From Candidatus Hydrogenedentota bacterium (GTDB lineage: Bacteria > Hydrogenedentota > Hydrogenedentia > Hydrogenedentales > CAILVY01), in the NCBI GenBank assembly GCA_903837785.1, contig CAILVY010000051.1:1-64000 (forward strand): a DNA stretch of 64,000 nucleotides. Direction: 5' to 3'. Of the stretch, positions 48,377 through 58,397 are shown in pieces. The notes beneath the pieces were generated by a model. That model saw nothing but the letters and a program-made list of their open reading frames with translations, was not told the origin of the DNA and ran no database searches. The first letter of the stretch is position 1, and each line of letters opens with the position of its first letter. Both the position numbers and the translations under genes were made by a program.

Positions 48377-49660
48377 TCACGGCGCGGCGTAAACGGCCAG
48401 TCTTCGTATTTGGGGCTCGCCCACCGCCTGGAGACAGCGCAGACGAACGCGGGACACGTCCATCGGCTCGATGCGGTCAATCTTCTTGTGTCCGATCGCC
48501 GAACCTTGGCATAACGCCTTCCATTCGCCTGCGACCCACCCCTCGATCACATAGGCGCGCACCCGTTCCCCGCCGCGGAGATCCTCCATCGTGACGACCT
48601 GGCCGATTCGGGCGGCCTGCGGCAGGGTCAGCTCCAGCACCGGGCCCGGTCCCGCGGTTTCGGCGAGGCTCTTCCCGAAGCGGCGCTGAATCTCCGCGCC
48701 AAAGGCGGCGGCCTGGCGCGCATCGGCTTCGGGGATCAGTCCCGACGTGTCCGGGGACTGATTGAGCAGGAGCACGGCCCCGTGGCCTACCGACCGGTAG
48801 TAGCAATCCATCAACTCCTCCAGCGGCCGCAGCTTCCGGTCCGGGTGCTGGTTCCAGAACCAGTAATGCGGCGACACGTTCACTGTGTCTACTTCGATGG
48901 GGAGCCAGGCGTTGCCGTCGGGGGTGCTGTCGGCGGCCGTCGCACCGCGCACGCGCGCGGTTTCATCGACGGCGTTCCACGCGGGATAGGGGGCAAAGCC
49001 CTCCTCATTCCCCACCCAGCGGATAGTCGCGTGTTTGCCCTGAAAGATCATGGCCCTGGGCGCGTGCTGCTTGAGCAGGTCGCCCACCTCGATCATGAGC
49101 CCGCCGTCGTACCAGACCTCGCTGATTTCGCCATAGCGGGTGAGCAATTCCGTCAACTGCTGCCGGTAGATCGCGTCATACTTTGCCTGCGCTTCCGGGG
49201 TTTTGCAGCGTCCGCCCGTATCCGCCCCGTGATGATCGTCCTTGGGCGAGAGGTACACGCCCAATTTCAGGCCCGCCTTCCGGCAGGATGCCGAGAGATC
49301 GCTCAGCACGTCGCCTTTCCCGCCACGCCATGGCGTCTCCTTCACGCCGTACGCCGAGGTTTCCGTCTGCCACCAGCAGAAGCCCCCCGTGTGCTTCGCC
49401 ACGAAGAGGATCTGCTTTGCGCCCATCGAGGCCGCCACCCGCGCCCACTGGTCCGTGTCCAGACGTTCGGGATTGATTTTCGGGAGCGGCGTCGAGTGGT
49501 CGTCGTACTCCCGGTTCTGCCACGTGCACGGATCGAGGCACAGGAACATTTCCAGTTCCATGTCCTGCCAGGCCGCCTGTTCCGGCGTGGGTGTTGCCAG
49601 CCGGTCCACGGTCTCGCCGGCCCCCGCACACAGCACACCCGCGATCAGGATCCAAAGCAT
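48377..49660 (-). CDS. Secreted alpha-L-fucosidase (GH29)
   Basis: A 427-residue protein with AAGGAGGG upstream and a short signal peptide (MLWILIAGVLCAGAGE). The GH29 core is clear: LDPCTWQNREYDD, QILFVAKHTGGFCWW, LKLGVYLSPKDDHHG and the nucleophile Asp in EISEVWYDGGL. A short C-terminal beta-sandwich follows. It would remove fucose from host or algal glycans in the periplasm or outside the cell. It lies between the Kelch protein and the hybrid kinase on the same strand. Confidence 0.9.
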   Translation of the reverse strand: MLWILIAGVLCAGAGETVDRLATPTPEQAAWQDMELEMFLCLDPCTWQNREYDDHSTPLPKINPERLDTDQWARVAASMGAKQILFVAKHTGGFCWWQTETSAYGVKETPWRGGKGDVLSDLSASCRKAGLKLGVYLSPKDDHHGADTGGRCKTPEAQAKYDAIYRQQLTELLTRYGEISEVWYDGGLMIEVGDLLKQHAPRAMIFQGKHATIRWVGNEEGFAPYPAWNAVDETARVRGATAADSTPDGNAWLPIEVDTVNVSPHYWFWNQHPDRKLRPLEELMDCYYRSVGHGAVLLLNQSPDTSGLIPEADARQAAAFGAEIQRRFGKSLAETAGPGPVLELTLPQAARIGQVVTMEDLRGGERVRAYVIEGWVAGEWKALCQGSAIGHKKIDRIEPMDVSRVRLRCLQAVGEPQIRRLAVYAAP

Positions 49661-49825
49661 AGTCCCTCCTTGGCGCGTTCCGCGCCCCGCTCCGATACCG
49701 CATCATGACCTTCCGCCCCTCACGGGTCAAGACCCGATCATCCCGCACACGAGTCGCCCAGGCGCTGTTGGACGGCCGTGCTCACGCTTGAACAGGCCCT
49801 CCGGAAAGCGAAGGGGAGACTGCCT

Positions 49826-51019
49826 TCAGCGCGTTGCCGGAACAGTGATATGGCCTTTCAGCACGAGTTCGGGGTGATGGCCGTAGAAGACGCCTTCGAC
49901 GAGGGCGCCGCCGGTTTCGCCGCCGAGCAGGTACAGCGTGTCTCCGTGAACAAGCATCATGGAGAGGTTGTTGTTGAGCGGGAGCGAATCGGCCCGCCCG
50001 AATCGGTCCGACTCGACGTCGTACACAAAGACATCGTTGTGATAGTCGCCGCGATCCTGAAAGCGCCCGGCCGTTCCGTAGGGCGGGCGGGTGCTGCCGT
50101 CGGGATTCGCCACCGCCCCGTACTGATGCCCGCCGCCCAGGAGGATGTACCGATCGCGGAAGGCAATGCTTCCGGCGGGGAAGTTGCCGGTGGCGACAGG
50201 CAGGTCGCGGAGCCGCTTCCACGCCGCCTTGGCCGGATCGAAAACCCAGTTGTCCACAACCGTGCAATACGGGTCGCCGGTCGCGCCGCCGATGAGATGG
50301 AGTTTTCCCTGCACCGCCGCCATCGCGGCCACCCAGCGGGGCGTGCCCGGACAGTCCGGCAACCGCCGCCATCCGGCCTTCGCATTCGCCGTATCGAAGG
50401 CCAGCAGCCGCGCACCCATCCGCGCACATCCCCCCGTCCGGTCCACGCGCGTGTAGAAGCGCTCGCTGTCATAATCCGCCCCGCCGCAGAGGTAGATCGT
50501 CGTGCCGATCGCGCAGGACATCGCCCCGCACAGCGGCCAGGGCAGTTCGGGCAGGGGCGACCACGTCCAGGCATCGCCAAGTCGCGACAAGCGAAACCCA
50601 TCGGCATAGCAGAACGGCGCGCTGTAGCTGAATCCGCCCCAGCAGTAGAGCGCGTCATGAACGGGAACGCCCACGAGCCCCTGCCGCGCCGCGCCGGGGA
50701 ACTCGGGCAGGTCTTTCCAGCCCGCCGCCTCGTTGGCGAGATCGAGCGCCCACGTCTTCTTCAGAAAACCGCGCGGGTATTTCCCCGGCTTCTTGTCGTT
50801 GTCCCGCCCGGCACAGAATCCGCATGTCGTGATCAAATGACCGCTGATCACCCCGCCGTTGCTGTCCTGGAATCCCTGCGGCAAGTCCGGACCGCGGTTC
50901 CAGGCGATATCGAGCAGGCGGGGCAGCGTGCTCTCCGGTTGCGGCGCGTACTCGGGCTGCGCGCTGAGCGCGGCGCAGAGCGTGAGCCAGATCGAACACA
51001 AGCCGCCGATTCGATACAT
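49826..51019 (-). CDS. Secreted Kelch-repeat beta-propeller protein
   Basis: About 397 residues; the signal peptide (MYRIGGLCSIWLTLCAALSA) starts at 51019. Kelch-type repeats recur, each with a double glycine after hydrophobic strands and a later W: DALYCWGGFS, TTIYLCGGADY, GKLHLIGGATG, DRYILLGGGHQYG and DTLYLLGGETGG. The fold occurs in N-acetylneuraminate epimerase (NanM) and galactose oxidase. With the neighbouring fucosidase a role in glycan handling is plausible, but catalytic residues were not identified. Confidence 0.82.
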   Translation of the reverse strand: MYRIGGLCSIWLTLCAALSAQPEYAPQPESTLPRLLDIAWNRGPDLPQGFQDSNGGVISGHLITTCGFCAGRDNDKKPGKYPRGFLKKTWALDLANEAAGWKDLPEFPGAARQGLVGVPVHDALYCWGGFSYSAPFCYADGFRLSRLGDAWTWSPLPELPWPLCGAMSCAIGTTIYLCGGADYDSERFYTRVDRTGGCARMGARLLAFDTANAKAGWRRLPDCPGTPRWVAAMAAVQGKLHLIGGATGDPYCTVVDNWVFDPAKAAWKRLRDLPVATGNFPAGSIAFRDRYILLGGGHQYGAVANPDGSTRPPYGTAGRFQDRGDYHNDVFVYDVESDRFGRADSLPLNNNLSMMLVHGDTLYLLGGETGGALVEGVFYGHHPELVLKGHITVPATR

Positions 51020-51103
51020 GGGCCGGAGCCTCCCCGGTTCTTGTCCCGGCGATTGTACCCGCAACCGTCGCCGGAAGGCTAACACCGCGGCGGGGCATGC
51101 GGC

Positions 51104-51109
51104 TATAAT
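51104..51109 (+). promoter_or_regulatory. Perfect -10 TATAAT
   Basis: 25 bases before the GH43/32-like gene start. The -35 is poor, so the promoter may need an activator. Confidence 0.4.
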
Positions 51110-51133
51110 CGGCGGAAGAAAACGGGAGGCCCC

Positions 51134-53089
51134 ATGATGCTCATTTCATTGCTGATCGCGTCCGCATCCCTGGGCATCGGGGAAAGCGGAGAGCCCATCG
51201 ATTTTGCTGCTGCGGCGCAGTGCGATGCGTGGCTGCGGCATCCGGTCCTGGGTGATCCCTCCTTCGACGCCTTCGAGCACGCCGCCGGAAATCCGCTGCA
51301 TCGCGGCACCCCGCCGTATACGTGGCCGGTGAACGGCTTCCTCTTCGCGGACCCGGCGAGCGGCAACTGGTTCTGTTACGTGGGCCATTACTGCACAAAC
51401 TACGACATGCAGCCCGGCGCCCCGAGCTATTGCAGCGTGTTCCGGTCAAAGGACAAGGGCGCGCACTGGGAGTCGGTGGGGCCCGTCTTTTCGAACGAGC
51501 CGTTCACGTTCGAGGGGGAGCAGTCGCCCGCGACACACTGGCCGGACGTGGCGGTGATCCATGCGGACGGCCGCTATCACATGGCGTATGACTGGGCGAC
51601 GGCGAGCACGACGTGGCAGAACGCCTCGAATCCCGGCGCGGACGCGAACAGCGGCGTCGGCTATGCCTGGGCGGAACGTCCTGAAGGCCCTTTCCACCGG
51701 GCGCCGCGGCCCGTCGCCAGCACGCGCACGCAGCCACTCCTGCTCGGCAAGTACAAGCGGATGTATGCCTCGTCCATCATCCGGCGCGAGAAGGACTGGC
51801 TGGTCCTCACGCTTACGGATTCCGGCCCGCACTTCGGCTGGGCGCTGCTGGGGATGACCGCCGAACGCCCCGAGGGCCCCTACAGTCCCGCGACGCTGCT
51901 GCTGCATCCGGAGGCCGATCGTTTTCATCCGCCCCTGCTCGAATTCTTCCCCGCCTTCACGCACGAGGGTTTCCTGTACGCGCCCGCGACGTCCGTGGCG
52001 CTGAACCGGAATTATCAGGCGATGTTCCGGTGCCCCATCGAGGCCGCGATGGACCCCGCGTCCTGGGAGCTTGCGGAGGCGGGCTCCGTGTGGCATGCCG
52101 AGCCGCTCGAAAACGAGTTCTTCGGCATCTGGGGGCAGACCTTCTCCGGATTCGTCAAAGACAACCTGTTCCATGTCATGTTTCCCTCGCGCGACAGCCA
52201 GGGCAACGGCACGATCAATCTCGCCACGCGACCGTGGGACGCGCCCCATCGCGAACAGGGCTTCGTGCTCAGCGGCCATGAAGGCCCCAGTCTCGGCCTC
52301 CTGAAACTGGGCGGCGCGCTCGAGCGGATTGACGTGGAACTTGCCAGCCGCGGCACCGTGGCGCTCGTGTGGAACTATGCAGCGCCGCTTGGCCCGGACA
52401 AGCCCTCTTCGGGCGCAAGCCTGCACCCGCTCATGCGGACGCGCCATGAGGGGCTCGAGCTGACGGTCTCCGAGTGGCGCCTGTATCGCGCCGGGCCGCA
52501 GGGGCCGCGCGTGGTGCTGGCCTCGGGCGCCCTCGCCGCGCCCGCCCAATCGTTGAGCGTGGCGTGGAGCCCGGACGGCAAGGCCGTGGTCGGCATAGAC
52601 AAGCAAGCCGTCTGGAATGGCCCACTGACGCCCGGCCCCGGCGCCCCCGGACTCTGGGTCGAAGCGCACAGCCATGCGCGCGTCAGCCGCTTCTCCGTGG
52701 CGGGCAAACTGCGGCCGGTGCCGATCACGTGGCTGTATACAGAGGGCCTGCTCGATGCCGCGCAGAACCGGGCGGACTGGCAGGAGCAGCCCGACGGCGC
52801 CCAGTTTCGCTTCGGGACGGGGGTCGTCGGCGTAAAGCCGGGCATCGCCGCCAAGTGGAACATCGAGGGCAGTGGATTTGCCCTCTGGGGGGCGAAAGGC
52901 CCGAAGGGCGGCGTGGCCGATGTCTATGTGGACGGGAAGAACCGGGGCGTGGCCAGTTTTCTTGCGCCTGAAACGCTCGAACCCGGCCCCGCCTTCGCGC
53001 TGAGCGGCCTCGAACCCGGCCGGCACGCCGTGCGCCTCCAGCACCGGCTCGGCGAAATCCCGCTGGACTCCCTGGAGGTCGAGCCGTAA
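51134..53089 (+). CDS. GH43/GH32-like five-bladed propeller protein, secreted
   Basis: A 651-residue protein with GGGAGG upstream and a short signal peptide. Residues 40-400 repeat blade motifs of glycan-hydrolysing propellers (VNGFLFADPASGNWFCYVGHY, HWPDVAVIHADGRYHMAYDWA, YASSIIRREKDWLVLTLTDS, GIWGQTFSGFVKDNLFHVMFP). The C-terminal 250 residues look like beta-sandwich carbohydrate-binding modules. Catalytic acids cannot be fixed from sequence alone. Glycerate kinase follows 19 bases downstream. Confidence 0.7.
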   Translation: MMLISLLIASASLGIGESGEPIDFAAAAQCDAWLRHPVLGDPSFDAFEHAAGNPLHRGTPPYTWPVNGFLFADPASGNWFCYVGHYCTNYDMQPGAPSYCSVFRSKDKGAHWESVGPVFSNEPFTFEGEQSPATHWPDVAVIHADGRYHMAYDWATASTTWQNASNPGADANSGVGYAWAERPEGPFHRAPRPVASTRTQPLLLGKYKRMYASSIIRREKDWLVLTLTDSGPHFGWALLGMTAERPEGPYSPATLLLHPEADRFHPPLLEFFPAFTHEGFLYAPATSVALNRNYQAMFRCPIEAAMDPASWELAEAGSVWHAEPLENEFFGIWGQTFSGFVKDNLFHVMFPSRDSQGNGTINLATRPWDAPHREQGFVLSGHEGPSLGLLKLGGALERIDVELASRGTVALVWNYAAPLGPDKPSSGASLHPLMRTRHEGLELTVSEWRLYRAGPQGPRVVLASGALAAPAQSLSVAWSPDGKAVVGIDKQAVWNGPLTPGPGAPGLWVEAHSHARVSRFSVAGKLRPVPITWLYTEGLLDAAQNRADWQEQPDGAQFRFGTGVVGVKPGIAAKWNIEGSGFALWGAKGPKGGVADVYVDGKNRGVASFLAPETLEPGPAFALSGLEPGRHAVRLQHRLGEIPLDSLEVEP

Positions 53090-53108
53090 ACCCGGAAGGA
53101 CTGTCAAC

Positions 53109-54248
53109 ATGCGCGTGGTGATCGCCCCGGACGCTTTCAAGGAATGCCTGCCGGCCATAGCCGTGGCGCGCGCCCTGGAACGGGGCTGGCGCCGCATCTA
53201 TCCCGATGCGGACGTGCATCTCGCGCCGATGGCCGATGGCGGCGAAGGGACCGTGGACGCCCTCGTCGCATCCACCGGAGGACGTTTTGTCACAACGCGC
53301 GTCACCGGCCCGCTGGGCGAAGCGGTCGATGCGGCCTACGGGATGCTGGGCGACGGCCGCACCGCGGTGATTGAAATGGCGGCGGCGTCCGGACTGCCGC
53401 TCGTGCCGCCGGACCAGCGCAATCCCGGACGCACGACGACCCGCGGCACCGGCGAGTTGATCCGCCACGCGATCGCGTCCGGCGCGCAACGCATCATCGC
53501 CGGCATCGGCGGCAGCGCGACGAACGACGGCGGCGCGGGCATGGCGCAGGCGCTTGGCTATTCGTTGCAGGATGAACAGGGGAACGAACTGCCGCCGGGC
53601 GGCGCCGCGCTGGCGCGCCTGGCGCGCATCGACGCCGCGAAACGGCTTCCCGATCTCGATAACGTTGAAATCCTGGCCGCATGCGACGTGGACAATCCGC
53701 TGTGCGGGCCCACCGGCGCTTCGTTCGTCTACGGACCGCAGAAGGGCGCGGATGCGGCCCTGGCGGCGCGGCTGGATGACGCCTTGCGCCACTTTGGCAA
53801 ATGCATTGAAGCCCAAATGTCCGTGCCCGTGCTCAACCTTCCGGGGGCGGGCGCGGCGGGGGGGCTCGGCGCCGGCCTGGTCGCCTTCGCGCGGGCCAGG
53901 CTCGAAGCGGGCGTTGTGCTCGTGGCGGAAGCCTGCAACCTTGCGCAGTGGATGGACGGGGCGGACCTCGTGATCACCGGCGAGGGCCGGATGGATGCAC
54001 AGAGCGCCCGCGGCAAGACGCCGGTGGGCGTGGCGCGCATCGCTAAACGCGGCAACGTTCCGGTGGCCGCCGTGGCGGGCGCGCTCGGACCGGGTTACGA
54101 GGCCGTGTACGCCGAAGGCATCGACATCGTCTGGCCCCTCTGCGCCGCGCCGATGCCGCTGGCCGAGGCCCTGGCGCGGAGCGAGGAACGCCTCATCGAA
54201 ACCGGCGAGGCCCTGGCGCGTGCCTGGCGGGCTTTCCGCCGCGCCTAG
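53109..54248 (+). CDS. Glycerate kinase (GlxK/GarK family)
   Basis: A 379-residue protein with GGAAGGA upstream. The family's signatures are complete: VIAPDAFKECLPA, MADGGEGTVDAL, GIGGSATNDGGAGMAQALG, the CDVDNPLCGPTGASFVYGPQKGA run, and VITGEGRMDAQSARGKTPVGVA. It phosphorylates glycerate to 2-phosphoglycerate (or 3-phosphoglycerate), feeding sugar-acid breakdown into glycolysis. It is co-directional with the GH43/32-like gene. Confidence 0.95.
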   Translation: MRVVIAPDAFKECLPAIAVARALERGWRRIYPDADVHLAPMADGGEGTVDALVASTGGRFVTTRVTGPLGEAVDAAYGMLGDGRTAVIEMAAASGLPLVPPDQRNPGRTTTRGTGELIRHAIASGAQRIIAGIGGSATNDGGAGMAQALGYSLQDEQGNELPPGGAALARLARIDAAKRLPDLDNVEILAACDVDNPLCGPTGASFVYGPQKGADAALAARLDDALRHFGKCIEAQMSVPVLNLPGAGAAGGLGAGLVAFARARLEAGVVLVAEACNLAQWMDGADLVITGEGRMDAQSARGKTPVGVARIAKRGNVPVAAVAGALGPGYEAVYAEGIDIVWPLCAAPMPLAEALARSEERLIETGEALARAWRAFRRA

Positions 54249-54394
54249 GGGGCTGCTTCAACCCCGTCAATCCAGGCAGGAACGGCGCCTGTCCGCGGCG
54301 CCCCCCCGCAAGAACGCTGTTGACAGAAGACCCGGGTAAGGGCATCCTGTAGGCGAAGCAATGAAACTCTTTATACAACCGGGGAAAGTCACTC

Positions 54395-55264
54395 ATGAAA
54401 AAGACGGGCTTCACACTCATCGAACTGCTCGTGGTGATTGCCATCATCGGCATCCTGGCGGCCATCCTGCTGCCCGCCCTGTCCCGCGCACGGGAAGCCG
54501 CACGGCGCTCGAGCTGCCAGAACAACCTCAAGCAATTCGGCGTCATCTTCAACATGTACGCGAATGAGTCGAAAGACATGTTCCCGCCCATCAAGCTGCT
54601 GAACTGCTCCGGGGGCGTGGTGCGGGATGCCACGTTTGAAGGCCGGACGCTCTATCCCGAGTATCTGAACGACGTGCGCATCTGCGTGTGTCCCTCGGAT
54701 TCCGACGGGCAGCACGTGTTCGACACGTATCACAGGGACAACGACCCGACGAAGGAAGTGGAACCCTGCCGGCTCGCGCGCGGCAGCTATTACTATCTGG
54801 GCTGGGCCACCCTGCCCGAGTTGGCGCTTCAGCCCGGCGCACGCGAACCCACGGTGGCGGAGATTCTCTCGCAGAACCTCTCGGATCCCGCGGCGATTGT
54901 CGCGTATGCCACGACGTTCATCCATCCGGATCTCGTGAACGCCGCGTTCAACCTGTACATGGCATCGACCCCCGAAGCGTCGGTCGCGATCAAGCTGGCG
55001 GATTTCGGGCCGCTGCCGCGCCTGCGCCTGGGCATCGAGCGATTTCTGATCACGGACATCAACAACCCCGCCGCGTCCGCCAAGGCCTCCAGCGAGATTC
55101 CGGTGCTGTGGGACGAGATCGCCGTATACGCGGGCGCGTCCACGTTCAACCACGTTCCCGGCGGCGGCAATTGCCTGTATATGGATGGGCACGTCGAATT
55201 CCTGCGCTGGCCGAGCAAATACCCCGCAGACGTGCTGGGCGTCGTCCTCTCGCTCCTGTTCTGA
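54395..55264 (+). CDS. Prepilin-type N-terminal, H-X9-DG C-terminal (DUF1559-type) protein
   Basis: A 289-residue pseudopilin-like protein. The N-terminus is a classical type IV pilin leader: MKKTG, then [24 protein letters not shown], with Phe at +1 after the prepilin peptidase site and Glu5. The C-terminus carries [17 protein letters not shown], the H-X9-DG motif typical of PVC-like bacteria. It could be assembled or exported by the ATPases at 14370 and 28174. GGGGAA precedes the ATG. A TTGACA at 54320 lies upstream but its -10 is poor. Confidence 0.92.
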   Translation: MKKTGFTLIELLVVIAIIGILAAILLPALSRAREAARRSSCQNNLKQFGVIFNMYANESKDMFPPIKLLNCSGGVVRDATFEGRTLYPEYLNDVRICVCPSDSDGQHVFDTYHRDNDPTKEVEPCRLARGSYYYLGWATLPELALQPGAREPTVAEILSQNLSDPAAIVAYATTFIHPDLVNAAFNLYMASTPEASVAIKLADFGPLPRLRLGIERFLITDINNPAASAKASSEIPVLWDEIAVYAGASTFNHVPGGGNCLYMDGHVEFLRWPSKYPADVLGVVLSLLF

Positions 55265-55342
55265 GCCCTCACAGGCGGCCGGGGGTTGCGGCGGCGGCAG
55301 CCCCCGGATCGCATGCCTGAATCGCAATCACGGCGGGAAATG

Positions 55343-55351
55343 TGCTAGAAT
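55343..55351 (+). promoter_or_regulatory. Extended -10 of the nadC-lpt operon
   Basis: TGCTAGAAT, 33 bases before the nadC start. The -35 (TCGCAA) is poor. Confidence 0.45.
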
Positions 55352-55383
55352 CTGCCTTCAGGTCGGGGAGGAAGGCCGCTGCA

Positions 55384-56220
55384 ATGGACGTGCCGCTGGA
55401 AACACTTGTGCAAGCCGCCCTGGACGAGGATATCGGCCGGGGCGACATTACGACGGAGGCTACCGTGCCACCGGATTCCCGGTGCCGGGCCCGGCTCGTT
55501 GCCAAGCAGGACGGCGTCCTGAGCGGCCTTGAGGCGTTTCATCTTGCCTTTTCCACGCTGGATCCCGAGATTTCGGACCGGGAATCCCGCTGTGACGGCG
55601 ATCGGGTGCAACCTGGGGACTGCGTGGCGCAGTTTCGAGGGCACACCCGCGCGATTCTCAGCGCCGAACGCACCGCAATGAATTTCGTGCAGCACCTCTC
55701 GGGCGTGGCCACGCTGACCGCGAAGTTCGTGGCAGCCCTCGAAGGGCTGGAGTGCCGGATCTGTTGCACGCGGAAGACCACGCCGCTGTTGCGCGCCCTG
55801 GAGAAGGCGGCGGTGGTGCACGGGGGCGGCTCCCGGCACCGCTACAATCTGGAAGACGGCATCCTTATCAAGGAAAACCACAGTACGGCCGCGGGCGGCA
55901 TTCGCCCGGCCATCGCGCAGGCGCGGCGCCGGGCGCACCACCTGATGCGGGTGGAGGCCGAGGTGCGCAACCTCGAGGAATTCGACGAGGCGATGTCCGC
56001 CGGGGCCGACGTTATCCTCCTGGACAATATGGGTTTGGATCTGATGCGTGAAGCGGCGCGGCGGGCCGCGGGGCAGCGCGTGCTCCTGGAAGCCAGCGGC
56101 AACGCCACGCTCGAACGGGTCCGCGCGATCGCCGAAACCGGGGTGCATCTCATCTCGGTGGGTGCGCTGACCCACTCGGCGCCGGTCCTCGACATGTCAT
56201 TGCTGATCGAGAATGCCTAA
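55384..56220 (+). CDS. nadC: Nicotinate-nucleotide pyrophosphorylase (carboxylating)
   Basis: A 278-residue enzyme that makes nicotinate mononucleotide from quinolinate and PRPP in NAD synthesis. Signatures: LDEDIGRGDITTEA at the N-terminus, RTAMNFVQHLSGVAT, TRKTTPLLRALEKAAVVHGGG and RYNLEDGILIKENH, then the barrel end ILLDNMGLD and LEASGNAT. The ATG at 55384 follows GGGGAGGAAGG. Its last 8 bases overlap birA. First gene of the operon. Confidence 0.96.
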   Translation: MDVPLETLVQAALDEDIGRGDITTEATVPPDSRCRARLVAKQDGVLSGLEAFHLAFSTLDPEISDRESRCDGDRVQPGDCVAQFRGHTRAILSAERTAMNFVQHLSGVATLTAKFVAALEGLECRICCTRKTTPLLRALEKAAVVHGGGSRHRYNLEDGILIKENHSTAAGGIRPAIAQARRRAHHLMRVEAEVRNLEEFDEAMSAGADVILLDNMGLDLMREAARRAAGQRVLLEASGNATLERVRAIAETGVHLISVGALTHSAPVLDMSLLIENA

Positions 56221-56950
56221 AAGTGATACTATCCCCGGGCTTGCCGTGCCCCCGCTGCGTACGCGGGTGCTGGAACGGAGGCCGCGTTACCTGCTCACCG
56301 CCCAGTCCACGAATGATTTGGCGCTGGACTGCCGGAAAGACGGCGCGATCTTCGTGGCCGATGCGCAGACCGCGGGACGGGGCCGTCACGGCAATGCGTG
56401 GCACAGCGCCCCGGGCTTGGGGCTGTGGTTCAGCGTGGCGTTGAAGGGTTCATCGCGGGGCCTCATGTTCGCGGCCTCGCTGGCGGTGCGGGAGGCGGTG
56501 CAGCCCCGGGCGGAGTTGGCCTTGAAATGGCCCAACGATCTCCTCTGCGCGGGCAGAAAGGTCTGCGGGATACTCGTGGAACATCGCGAAGCGTGGAGTG
56601 CGGTGGGCGTGGGCATCAATGTCCACCACCGCCCTGAGGACTTCCCGGAAGCATTGCGCAAGTCGGCCGGCTCGCTCGACAGCACCACGGGCCTGCCGTG
56701 GGCCCGGAGCGGCCTGCTGCATGCCGTGCTCGAAGCGCTCGACGCCGCCGTGTGGCGGCTGCGGCACGGCGGGCACGACGCCCTCTGGCGCGAGTGGTCC
56801 GAGGCGTGCGACATGGTTGGCCGCCGGGTGCACCGGAACGGCTGGTGGGGACGGGTGGTGGCGGTGGACGAAGACGGCGCCCTGCTGGTGGAGCGGAAGG
56901 ACGGGCGGCAAGAGCGAATCACCGGCGAGGTGGATACACTCGCACAATGA
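56213..56950 (+). CDS. birA: Biotin-[acetyl-CoA carboxylase] ligase
   Basis: A 245-residue biotin protein ligase. The catalytic QTAGRGRHGNAW motif is intact, followed by GLWFSVALK, LKWPNDLLCAGRKVCGILVE and VGVGINVHHRPEDFP, with a C-terminal SH3-like domain. It attaches biotin to carrier proteins such as acetyl-CoA carboxylase. It lacks the N-terminal helix-turn-helix of E. coli BirA, so it is not a DNA-binding repressor. Confidence 0.94.
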   Translation: MPKSDTIPGLAVPPLRTRVLERRPRYLLTAQSTNDLALDCRKDGAIFVADAQTAGRGRHGNAWHSAPGLGLWFSVALKGSSRGLMFAASLAVREAVQPRAELALKWPNDLLCAGRKVCGILVEHREAWSAVGVGINVHHRPEDFPEALRKSAGSLDSTTGLPWARSGLLHAVLEALDAAVWRLRHGGHDALWREWSEACDMVGRRVHRNGWWGRVVAVDEDGALLVERKDGRQERITGEVDTLAQ

Positions 56951-57036
56951 TAGAATTGTTTCCCTGGCCGCCGGGCGCGGCAAGGCGCTTGAGACAGTAG
57001 ATGACTGCGAAGTAACCGGGTTGGAGCGGCGAAGCC

Positions 57037-57813
57037 GTGTTATTGGTTGTTGATGTAGGCAATTCCCACATGGTGCTGGGCTTGTACCGGGACGACGAAC
57101 TGTTGGGCCCGTGGCGGGTCGTCACGTCCAACTACCGCACCGGGGATGAGCTGTTCATTCTGTTGTCCATGCTGTTCCAGGGCATCGGCGTGGACCGGCA
57201 CGAGATCAGCGGTTGCTGCGTCTCGAGCGTCGTGCCGCAGACCAACCTCGCCCTGCAGGAAGTGAGCACGCGCGCCTTTCATGTGCCCCCGCTGATGGTC
57301 GGACCCGGCGTGAAGACCGGGCTCGTCCTGCAGGTGGACAACCCCAAAGAGGTGGGTGCCGACCGCATCGTGAACGCCGTGGCGGCCATCGAAGAATACA
57401 AGGGACCGCTGATCATCATCGATTTTGGCACCGCAACGACCTTTGACGCGGTCACCGCCAGGGCCGAGTGGCAGGGCGGCGTGATTGTGCCGGGCGTGCA
57501 GCTTTCCGTGGACGCGCTTTCCGAGCATTGCGCCAAGCTGCCCCGCGTCGACATCCAGAAACCCTCCGCCGTGATCGGGCGCGACACCGTCTCGAACATC
57601 CGCTCCGGCATCACGTATGGTTACGCGGACCTCGTCGACGGGCTCGTGCGCCGCATGGCCCGAGAAATGGACGCGGAGCCCACGGTCGTCGCGACGGGCG
57701 GGCTGGCCAAGGTGATCGCGGAAGTGGCGGAAACCATTGATGTGGTGGACCCCTTGCTGACGCTCAAGGGGCTCAAGGCCGTGTACAAGAAGAACGTGAA
57801 AACCGCCCCATGA
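57037..57813 (+). CDS. coaX: Type III pantothenate kinase
   Basis: A 258-residue enzyme starting at GTG. The phosphate-binding VVDVGNSHMVLGLY, the PKEVGADRIVNAVAAIE segment, IIDFGTATTFDAV and GLAKVIAE are the CoaX set. It catalyses the first step of coenzyme A synthesis and belongs to the ASKHA fold. The stop codon overlaps the next start by four bases (57810-57813). Confidence 0.95.
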   Translation: MLLVVDVGNSHMVLGLYRDDELLGPWRVVTSNYRTGDELFILLSMLFQGIGVDRHEISGCCVSSVVPQTNLALQEVSTRAFHVPPLMVGPGVKTGLVLQVDNPKEVGADRIVNAVAAIEEYKGPLIIIDFGTATTFDAVTARAEWQGGVIVPGVQLSVDALSEHCAKLPRVDIQKPSAVIGRDTVSNIRSGITYGYADLVDGLVRRMAREMDAEPTVVATGGLAKVIAEVAETIDVVDPLLTLKGLKAVYKKNVKTAP

Positions 57814-58397
57814 GACGCCGCTTGCTGAGCGTGCTGCTCGGCCTGGCGCTGGCCGGCTGCACGCAACCACAGGCGCCCTCCACCCCTGAACTTCCTTCGG
57901 CCTCCGAAGAAGGCGAGGCCAATACGGCCGTGATCGACGATATCCACCTGTATCTGCACGACACGCGCCCCACGGGCGGCCAGGCCCTGAAGCCGACCCT
58001 CCATCTCCAGGCAAAGCAGGGCACCCAGGTCAATGAAAGCACGTGGTCCTTCAACAATGCCTACGCGATCATCTACGACAAGAGCCGAAACGACGAGGAG
58101 CAGGGGAAACTGATCGAGATTTGGGCGCAGGAAGGGCGCTTCGAAGAGGGGAAGAGCGCCTATTTGAAGGGCAGTGTCAAGGCGGTCCTGGGGGACATGA
58201 CGATTGAACTGTCGGATATCGAGTGGCAGAATCCGGACAAGGACAAGCCCGGCGAAGCGCGGAGCGACAGTCCGGTGAAATTGAGCAGCCCGCAAATGCA
58301 GCTTCAGGCAAACAGCCTTCGCATTTACCCAGACAACAAGGAATTCGAACTCGTGGGAGTGACCGGTTCGGTCGACTTCGGGAGGCAAGAGCAATGA
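57810..58397 (+). CDS. lptC: LptC-like LPS-export protein, predicted lipoprotein
   Basis: A 195-residue protein. Its signal peptide ends in a good lipobox (LALAGC, Cys17), whereas E. coli LptC is held by a membrane helix. The mature part matches the LptC/OstA beta-jellyroll (KGSVKAVLGDMTIELSDIEW and LRIYPDNKEFELVGVTGSVDF). It would pass lipopolysaccharide from the inner-membrane complex to LptA. Overlaps coaX and lptA by four bases each. Confidence 0.8.
   Translation: MRRRLLSVLLGLALAGCTQPQAPSTPELPSASEEGEANTAVIDDIHLYLHDTRPTGGQALKPTLHLQAKQGTQVNESTWSFNNAYAIIYDKSRNDEEQGKLIEIWAQEGRFEEGKSAYLKGSVKAVLGDMTIELSDIEWQNPDKDKPGEARSDSPVKLSSPQMQLQANSLRIYPDNKEFELVGVTGSVDFGRQEQ

Noticed and set aside
54320-54348. 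TTGACA before the prepilin gene as a promoter
   Set aside because: The -10 at 17 bases reads CATCCT, too far from consensus.
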